Positions 57,071 through 64,000 of a DNA stretch of 64,000 nucleotides are shown in pieces (positions within the stretch are counted from its first letter, which is position 1; every line of letters begins with the position of its first letter). Below the pieces are notes generated by a model. That model did no database searches, was not told where the DNA came from, and saw only the letters and a list, made by a program, of their open reading frames with translations. Both the position numbers and the translations under genes were made by a program. The stretch is from Eudorina sp. 2006-703-Eu-15 (lineage: Eukaryota; Chlorophyta; Chlorophyceae; Chlamydomonadales; Volvocaceae), in assembly GCA_003117195.1 (NCBI GenBank), contig BDSI01000033.1, forward strand, positions 372,001-436,000, read 5' to 3'.

Positions 57071-57147
57071 TCATCTACGGGACAAGAAGCCTACGAACTG
57101 TCAGTCGGGCGAGGCCGACTGATGCGCCGTAGGTCCCGGGCAACTCC
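57071..57147 (-). promoter_or_regulatory. Conserved upstream hairpin block, copy 1
   Basis: A 77-bp block 0.3 kb before the ATG of sequon-array gene 2. A perfect 8-bp stem TCAGTCGG/CCGACTGA (57,101-57,108 with 57,115-57,122) sits inside an outer pair CCTACG/CGTAGG (57,090-57,095 with 57,128-57,133). The same block lies before gene 3. It could be a 5' leader structure, a promoter element or a shared insertion. Confidence 0.5.
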
Positions 57148-59530
57148 GCGGCCAAACCTGTTATTTCGCATTTAGTATGGACATAGTGTATTGACCTGTC
57201 AGTCATTATTTGTTTACTGCTTGGCATGGGCACTGGTTACCTTTTCGGTCGCACAGCCATTCGTGCAGCTACCCAGTTTCATCGAGCTTCATCATCCCAG
57301 AAATCATCATGTACTAGCCACATGTTCTACTCATATTTTCTTAGTTGCAAATCTTGATGTGTGCAGAAGAAATTTGCCGGAATACAAAAGTAATGGTAAT
57401 GTGAGCGGTTTCCACGGAAATTGATGCAGTTGAAAGACCCATTCCATTCCGTAACATTCCAGTTGAAATATCAAGTCAAACCAATATAACGCAACATTTG
57501 TTTGAAGCAATTTTATAAGTGTGTTGATGTAAAGAGACTGCTTCATGTTGGGCGATTACTAAGCCACCGTGGATTTCCTTAGTAAGGGTTCTTTTGTTGC
57601 ATAGCATTATTACTTGCGCTGCCACGCTCTACTCCTCAACAGTATTTGTTGTACGTAATTTTTCTCACAACATCAACTCTGAGTGCATAAAAAGCCTTCT
57701 TGAAGGGCCTTGAAGAGCACCGGTACCGAAAAGCACCGCACCAGCGCGCTGTGGAGCATCGACGGTAACTCGTTGTTCATCCACAAATGTGCAGACGTCT
57801 GGCTAAAAGGATGAAGACTCCAGCTCAGAGCTTGCGGTCAGTGGTTGAGCAGCAACGCAAAGCATCAGAGGAGCACCTTGGTTGATTGCGGTGTTACTGG
57901 AGAGGGCTATGAGACCCAAATGCACCGCAATAGAAATTTAGAGTCAGATGGGAGCTAGGGTCGGGCGCTGATCGATATAAAGGTCGGGGGCAGACCATTT
58001 CAGCGCCCGCCACATCGACCATGCGCGCATCCGTCACACCCTCAACGCAAGCCGTAGCCAGATACAAGTTTTGGTTAAGATGACGCCACAGTGAATTCAC
58101 CATTGGGCCGTCGGAGTAAACTGCCAGCCCATCAGACTCGAGTAACTAGAGCTACGTTTTGTGACTTGCTGCGTTGCCGGTCGACGGAGCCACCGGCCCG
58201 TACTTCTCTGACAGCGAAGGCCTGGTATGGGATTTGCCGGGATCCGCTGCAGCCGCAAGGCATCTATGTCAAAATACCAAACAAACACAAAGCGTTACAT
58301 GTACCCCGAAGAGCCCGCCTTTCAGCCAGTATTGGTGCGCCAAGCGCCGCCTAGACTGCGTCATCCGTCCGCGGGAGCCCGTGATCCGTGGTTCGGCTCT
58401 CCCGCCCACAACTCTCCCCCGATGGCGGGCGCCCGCCAACACGCCCGCCCGCACGTATCCACAGCGGGTCTGACGGCGGAAACAGCAGTATACAACTAAT
58501 CGATATGTATCGATCCATACGCATCTGAACCTTCGAAAGCGTCAAGTAATGATGTCTCCTATGTCTCGGACTCCTTCCTGCATATCTACGCACCTGCCAC
58601 GTTCGTTCCAATCACCCAACATCGTAGTCACGCCGCGGAGCGGATGAAGAGCCAACAGTGATGATGCATGGGTGCTAGGTTACGGTCTGATAACACGGCC
58701 CACTAATGCACGCCAGAAGGATAACTCCGTGCAGGGGCGCCTTCCCGGCGCCATGGACTGCGCAAGTGACTAGCACTCAAACGCCAACAAGCAATTGCTC
58801 ACGGTGTATCGCAATGCCAACCCTGCGGCGATCACTGCAAGAAGAGCGTTGGCAGCTAACTATCTACACGCCGAAAATCTGTCTACGCAAACATTGCACG
58901 TCTATGCACCCCTGGCAGCGCCGCCGGCTCGGGTCTGATCGCAGCGCCCGAAACGAATCAATTAGTAAACTAGGCACACACACACCAGCTGAGCTGCATC
59001 TACCATTCTACCAGGCTCCTACACACTATGCGCGAACGGGCTTGGCCATGCCCCTAGCACAGCACGCACTCCTGCCTTGCCTGCCAAAGGAGACACTATG
59101 CGTGAATGGGCAACCTTGACGTCTCCAGGGCTCTCCAACAGATACAGGGAGGCCCTCCGAATCGAGAGGTGGCGCCCCTGGACTGAGCTCAGGCCCCAGG
59201 ACCTCACAACCGGCAGCGCGCATGCCCAACCAACCAGCATGCGATGTTGGGCAACATACGGCCCCATTCACTGTACAATTGCCGTACGGTACACGTTGGA
59301 ACTGCCGTACTGTACCACCTTCACTGCACGTTGCTCAATGCCGTGGTCAAATCCTCCCGTCCTCACGTTTGGAAGACGCTTGGGTCAGTAACCCGCGATG
59401 GTCGTGAAGCAGAGGACCTACCATGGGGAAATGATGATCGGGAGGATTGGGCGGGCGTTGGTAAGTCGTAGCAGTTGACGGAGGTGGCAACGAAGCGTTA
59501 GGCAGCTAACGGCACATAAATGAATGAACG

Positions 59531-59535
59531 TTACA
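59531..59535 (-). terminator. Poly(A) signal TGTAA of sequon-array gene 3
   Basis: TGTAA on the minus strand, 215 bp after the stop codon at 59,750. Confidence 0.5.
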
Positions 59536-59749
59536 GCAACCCCCAAAACGGATCAAAGGTTTATACCAGGGCAAGCCCCAGCACATGTCGCATGAATTGC
59601 AGGTATTGGGGCATCCCACTCATGACCTGTAAGAGAGGTCATTCCGTGAAAGCAATCTCGTGCTGCTGTATGATTCTAATTGCCGCGTTCATGTATTGAC
59701 TCACTGTAGTATTAGCCCAAACCATCTTGACGTTCGCGAATGGAGCTGA

Positions 59750-61616
59750 TCAGCGCAACAGCAATCGTCGCCCGCGACCCCTGCCGCCCTCGCCACGGCC
59801 GTTGGATGGAGGACGCGAGTCGTTGCCAGGAGCAGGGCCGGTGCCGTTGCAGGGCGGGCGGGTGCCGTTGGAGGGCGGGCGCTCGTCTGGGCGGGTGCCG
59901 TTGAGCTCAGGGCGGGTGCCGTTGAACTCAGGGCGGGTGCCATTGAAGTCAGGATGGTCGTCAGGCCGCGTGCCGTTGAACGGAGGGCGGGCAGGGCGGG
60001 TCTCGTTGACGTCTGAAGGGCGCGGAGAGCCGCCGACGGGGCCGTGGTCACCACCGCGGCCAAGCAGGCCGCGACCCCTGCCGCCCTCGCCTCGGCCGCT
60101 GGATGGAGGACGCGAGTCGTTGCCAGGAGCAGGGCCGGTGCCGTTGCAGGGCGGGCGGGTGCCGTTGAAGGGCGGGCGCTCGTCTGGGCGGGTGCCGTTG
60201 AACTCAGGGCGGGTGCCGTTGAACTCAGGGCGGGTGCCATTGAAGTCAGGATGGTCGTCAGGCCGCGTGCCGTTGAACGGAGGGCGGGCAGGGCGGGTCT
60301 CGTTGACGTCTGAAGGGTGCGGAGAGCCGCCGACGGGGCCGTGGTCACCACCGCGGCCAAGCAGGCCGCGACCCCTGCCGCCCTCGCCTCGGCCGCTGGA
60401 TGGAGGACGCGAGTCGTTGCCAGGAGCAGGGCCGGTGCCGTTGCAGGGCGGGCGGGTGCCGTTGAAGGGCGGGCGCTCGTCTCGGCGGGTGCCGTTGAAC
60501 TCAGGGCGGGTGCCGTTGAACTCTGGGCGGGTGCCATTGAAGTCAGGATGGTCGTCAGGCCGCGTGCCGTTGAACGGAGGGCGGGCAGGGCGGGTCTCGT
60601 TGACGTCTGAAGGGCGCGGAGAGCCGCCGACGGGGCCGTGGTCACCACCGCGGCCAAGCAGGCCGCGACCCCTGCCGCCCTCGCCTCGGCCGCTGGATGG
60701 AGGACGCGAGTCGTTGCCAGGAGCAGGGCCGGTGCCGTTGCAGGGCGGGCGGGTGCCGTTGAAGGGCGGGCGCTCGTCTGGGCGGGTGCCGTTGAACTCA
60801 GGGCGGGTGCCGTTGAACTCAGGGCGGGTGCCATTGAAGTCAGGATGGTCGTCAGGCCGCGTGCCGTTGAACGGAGGCCGGGCAGGGCGGGTCTCGTTGA
60901 CGTCTGAAGGGTGCGGAGAGCCGCCGACGGGGCCGTGGTCACCACCGCGGCCAAGCAGGCCGCGACCCCTGCCGCCCTCGCCTCGGCCGCTGGATGGAGG
61001 ACGCGAGTCGTTGCCAGGAGCAGGGCCGGTGCCGTTGCAGGGCGGGCGGGTGCCGTTGAAGGGCGGGCGCTCGTCTGGGCGGGTGCCGTTGAACTCTGGG
61101 CGGGTGCCGTTGAACTCAGGGCGGGTGCCATTGAAGTCAGGATGGTCGTCATGCCGCGTGCCGTTGAACGGAGGGCGGGCAGGGCGGGTCTCGTTGACGT
61201 CTGAAGGGCGCGGAGAGCCGCCGACGGGACCGTTCTGGCCGTTCTGGCTGAGTAAGACACGGTCCACAGCGATGAGATTGTCACGCGCCAGGGATCCTGC
61301 ACGGACAGATGCATGTCCAAGAGCATTTTATTTGATGCATGTAAATGTTATGCTTGCGTTTCTTTTGCAATCTGTCAAACGCCTTCATGTCATGTAATGT
61401 CGAGACGGAACGCGTGCCTGTACGCCCTGACGTAGTCTTACACGCCATACCATTACACCTATTTTTCACTTAATCAGGCTGATTAGCTTCTCACATCATA
61501 CGTATGGATGTAAGTATCAGATTCGCCTCACCTGACGAGGCCAAAACAACAGCGACGACGGCGATGACGAACATTCTGACATTCGGGCAAGTTATTTTCA
61601 TCGACGCGATCGTCAT
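59750..61616 (-). CDS. Secreted sequon-array protein 3 (FNGTRPE-type repeats, 543 aa)
   Basis: Exons 61616-61532 and 61296-59750, phase-1 intron; 1,632 nt including the stop. Exon 1 gives MTIASMKITCPNVRMFVIAV followed by VAVVLASSG, a signal peptide; ATG at 61,601 is an equally good start. The mature part begins SLARDNLIAVDRVLLSQNGQ and then has five units of 297 bp (99 residues), each reading DVNETRPARPPFNGTRPDD, HPDFNGT, two EFNGTRP repeats, DERPPFNGTRPPCNGTGPAP, GNDSRPPSSGRGEGG. I count eight sequons per unit, about 40 in all. The end RGRGRRLLLR is the same as in gene 2, so the two are close paralogs; gene 1 shares only the design. Single Cys per unit could cross-link chains. No known family recognised. 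Confidence 0.88.
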
Positions 61617-64000
61617 CTTTCTCGAATTACTGCTTGTGATAAGAAGGGTACCTGTGTCAGCAGCGTAATGTGTTAGGAAACCCTGACGCAAGGGCCTTTC
61701 GGAACCAGTATATTAAACCGAGAAACAAAATAAAAACATCCCAGCGACTATGAACATGGAAGTTCAACCCATTTCAGGTCAACCCATTTCAAGCGACTTA
61801 CTCTTGGGCTTGATGTTGGCTGCAAGGACTCTCCACGACTGTTGCATTGGAGTAAAATTTCGTGATGCCTTGACAATAGATTTAGCATGGTATTTATAAT
61901 ATTGTGATATCGTCTACGGCCGACCTAGCTTACGAACTCCCGTCGGACGGGGACGACTGATCGCCGTAGGTCCGGGGTCACTCCATCAGGGAGAACCTGA
62001 GATGATTTAATGTTGTTTGGGTTGAATATTTTATTTCGTATGTTTATATGTCTTTCTCGCGGATATCCTAAGAGAATCGGCAGGAGTGCGCAGTAGTCGC
62101 ACTGGCCATTCGTGCAACGCCTGTGCAACTGTCCCTAACTGTCCGGGTTTGTATACCTGCGAAGCTGACTTACATCTAAGACTTCTAAGCGTTACAGTGA
62201 TTCGTTCATTTTGAAATTAATTTACCGAGTGACTTATGTGCGCGTTTGTCTGTGTGCGTATTTAGCTGCCCGGGAAGGCAAAGCAAAGTATGCCGAGTGG
62301 CCAAACATGTCGGAACTGGCAAAAGGAATAAGGTACGACTTAACATTTGTGCAAAGTCTTCAGCCTTCTTATCACGTTTCAGAAAACGCATGGCAGCGAT
62401 GACTACAGCTGACTGAAGCTGTCGGAACTTCAACTATCATCTCGGAGCCTCTCTGCAAGACATCATAGCGTTACAGGGCTGCGGTAGCCCTCATGCGGCC
62501 AACCGAAGCACTAAACACCGCGGCTACAACTGTTTCCTTGTCAGCCACTCCAGCACCAGACCTGCAGGCCACGCCGGTCATGCAGCACAGGGCAACCCGC
62601 CTTTCAGCCGCCGGGGTTGATGAACCGGTGACGGTACAGGGGACCCCGCGCGTCAACGCTGCCGCGCACCCTCACCCTCACCGGCCGCCCATCTGCCCTG
62701 CCGCCGCACTCACGCGCCCCCTCGCACGTGCTCCCAACCCACCAGCTCCCGCCGTCCGTCCATAGCGCCTGCCTGTCGAACTATTTTCCTCGTTCGAAAC
62801 TGCCAGTCGATGCCACGATTGTCCGGGTGACCTTCTGACCGACCATATGTGAGCGACCATGTGCATGCGATCAAGTCCGCCGCCGCCGCCGTGTCGCCAG
62901 CCCTTGCCTCCACCCGTCCCCAGGTACCCAGGAGCCCTTACTAACACGGCCCCAAGGAAGGGCCCTGCCATGCCGCCCCCTCGCCAACCCTTTCAGCTGC
63001 CCTGCTTCTCCTGAAGTGCCTAGCCCTCAAAAGTCCCCAATCCCTCCGCCCTCCGCGCAGCCAGGCGCCACGGGGCGGCCACCGGGGGCCACCCACTCAA
63101 GCTGCCCCGTCAGCAGCCCCCTACCCTGCCCAGCGCCTCCACGCAGCACGGCCCCAACGACCCCACAACAAGGCGGCAACCCTCGCAAGGCGGCAAGGGC
63201 CCTCGCACACACTTACTATACACTGCGATGCCCATATGGCAGACAACTTGCTCATGGGCTGCTCTAGACAGTTGACGACGGCACCCGCGCCCTGCCCGCG
63301 GGGGAGATCGCCAGAGAGATATAATGCGCATGCTGAGGGTCTTAGGCGTCGTGCTACCGTACATAGCAGCGACCGGCTGCTGCTGCTGCTGCTGCTGCTG
63401 CTGCGAGTTGACAATCCTACAATTTATCCACGGCACCGCACGGCACAGCACGCACCGTACTGTATCTGCGTATCGCTGGGGAGAAGGTTGCGACTGGGTG
63501 ACCGACGCATCGACCCCAGCCCGCGAGCAGCTGCACGCCGCATACGGCAGCAACACACCGCTCGGGCTGACTACTTCTATCGCATGCCGAGCAAACGTAC
63601 AAACAACCCAGATATCCAACACAGTCCTTGGGTCCACATGCGCGGAACAGAAGCCGGCGTGCCCGCGCGGCACGGCACGGCACGGCGCCTGCTTTAACAC
63701 ATTCCGGATAACGCACCAACTGTAGCCACACGTCCAGCACGGAGTGCTTTCCAACTCTAAGGCCACATCTATGCCCCAACACCCGGGGACCGGTTATTCT
63801 CTTCTTAAACCCGGACCCAACCCCCTCATCCGGTCAGGATATCGCCTGCTGCTACCCCCCATCCGCTACCCGCTACGCGCTACCCCCAGCGCTTGTGCGC
63901 GTTGCGTCCTATCGGCCCCACCGCTTTGCCCCTTCCTTCATGGACCCCTAGAAACATTCCATTCTGGTGTCATGCCATGCCATGCCTTCCCCAGGTAAAT
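61617..64000. other. Right-end region without a recognised gene
   Basis: Apart from the block at 61,911-61,984 and a CTG run at 63,378-63,402, no gene, RNA or element is supported. A plus-strand frame from the ATG at 62,493 (90 codons, Ala/Pro/His-rich) lacks motifs. Mixed composition with AT-rich DNA to about 62,400 and GC-rich DNA beyond. Confidence 0.45.
61911..61984 (-). promoter_or_regulatory. Conserved upstream hairpin block, copy 2
   Basis: Matches 57,071-57,147: both contain TCTACGG, then a CTACGAACT- or CTTACGAACT-type string, a GTCGG-rich palindromic core, GACTGAT-(G)CGCCGTAGGTCC and ACTCC. It lies 0.3 kb before the ATG of sequon-array gene 3. The outer arms still pair (CTTACG/CGTAGG with one G-U); the core palindrome differs from copy 1. 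Confidence 0.5.

Larger units (their letters stand above)
56789..59749. other. Spacer between sequon-array genes 2 and 3
   Basis: Contains the inferred 5' region of gene 2 with the hairpin block at 57,071-57,147, then AT-rich DNA (57,150-57,700) and mixed DNA. No second coding exon or other gene recognised. The 3' end of gene 3 probably extends to the TGTAA at 59,531-59,535. Confidence 0.5.

Noticed and set aside
57191..57424. 77-codon plus-strand frame starting with a signal-peptide-like sequence
   Set aside because: It begins at TTG, has no ATG, and lies in AT-rich spacer without a following coding exon.
1..64000. CRISPR arrays, bacterial operons or riboswitches
   Set aside because: Nuclear algal DNA with spliced genes; the repeats present are tandem without spacers, and no such element was seen.

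Overview
The window is nuclear DNA of a green alga, most likely a volvocine (Chlamydomonas/Gonium/Volvox group). The grounds are GC-rich coding DNA, genes split by many short introns with GTGAG/GTGCG donors and C-rich tracts before CAG acceptors, TGTAA poly(A) signals, long Ala/Gly/Ser/Gln low-complexity stretches inside otherwise conserved proteins, and a short TTTAGGG array. This is inferred from sequence style, not from a species match. Gene models below were built by hand: exons were chosen for recognisable protein, GT..AG borders and reading phase. For six of the seven main genes every internal junction keeps the frame; only the 5' ends of the permease and FHA genes are unresolved.

Layout. 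(1) 1-14,016, minus: an APC-family amino-acid permease of 16 visible exons, with a 20-nt microexon and a low-complexity C-terminal tail of more than 730 residues that runs off the left edge. Its 4.3-kb intron holds a complete gene on the opposite strand (7,281-9,788) encoding a sugar-transferase domain fused to an FkbM-type methyltransferase, plus a LINE 3' fragment. Another intron carries a hAT-like MITE inserted in a TTCAGGG array, and another a 265-bp CCCCA satellite. (2) 14.0-19.6 kb: no convincing gene. (3) 19,584-32,911, minus: a 19-exon gene for a 1,794-residue protein I cannot name (N-terminal coiled coil, then strand-rich blocks separated by low complexity); its introns collect several LINE 3' ends. 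(4) 34.2-36.2 kb, plus: an FHA-domain protein. (5) 37,479-43,879, plus: a complete 11-exon ABCF ATPase of the ABCF2/ARB1 type. (6) 48.4-61.6 kb, minus: three genes with the same design, a signal-peptide exon, a phase-1 intron and one large exon made of repeats packed with N-glycosylation sequons. The gaps between them hold AT-richer DNA and a LINE fragment.

The genes do not form one pathway. The permease, FkbM enzyme, FHA protein and ABCF ATPase are ordinary cell functions. The strongest candidate for an undescribed system is the trio of sequon-array proteins at 48-62 kb: by design they should be secreted and carry an N-glycan every 7-10 residues, which would suit the extracellular matrix. 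Two of the three also share a hairpin-forming block about 300 bp upstream of their start codons. A second theme is a short sequence module that recurs just before the acceptor of many introns in two unrelated genes, resembling introner-like elements.
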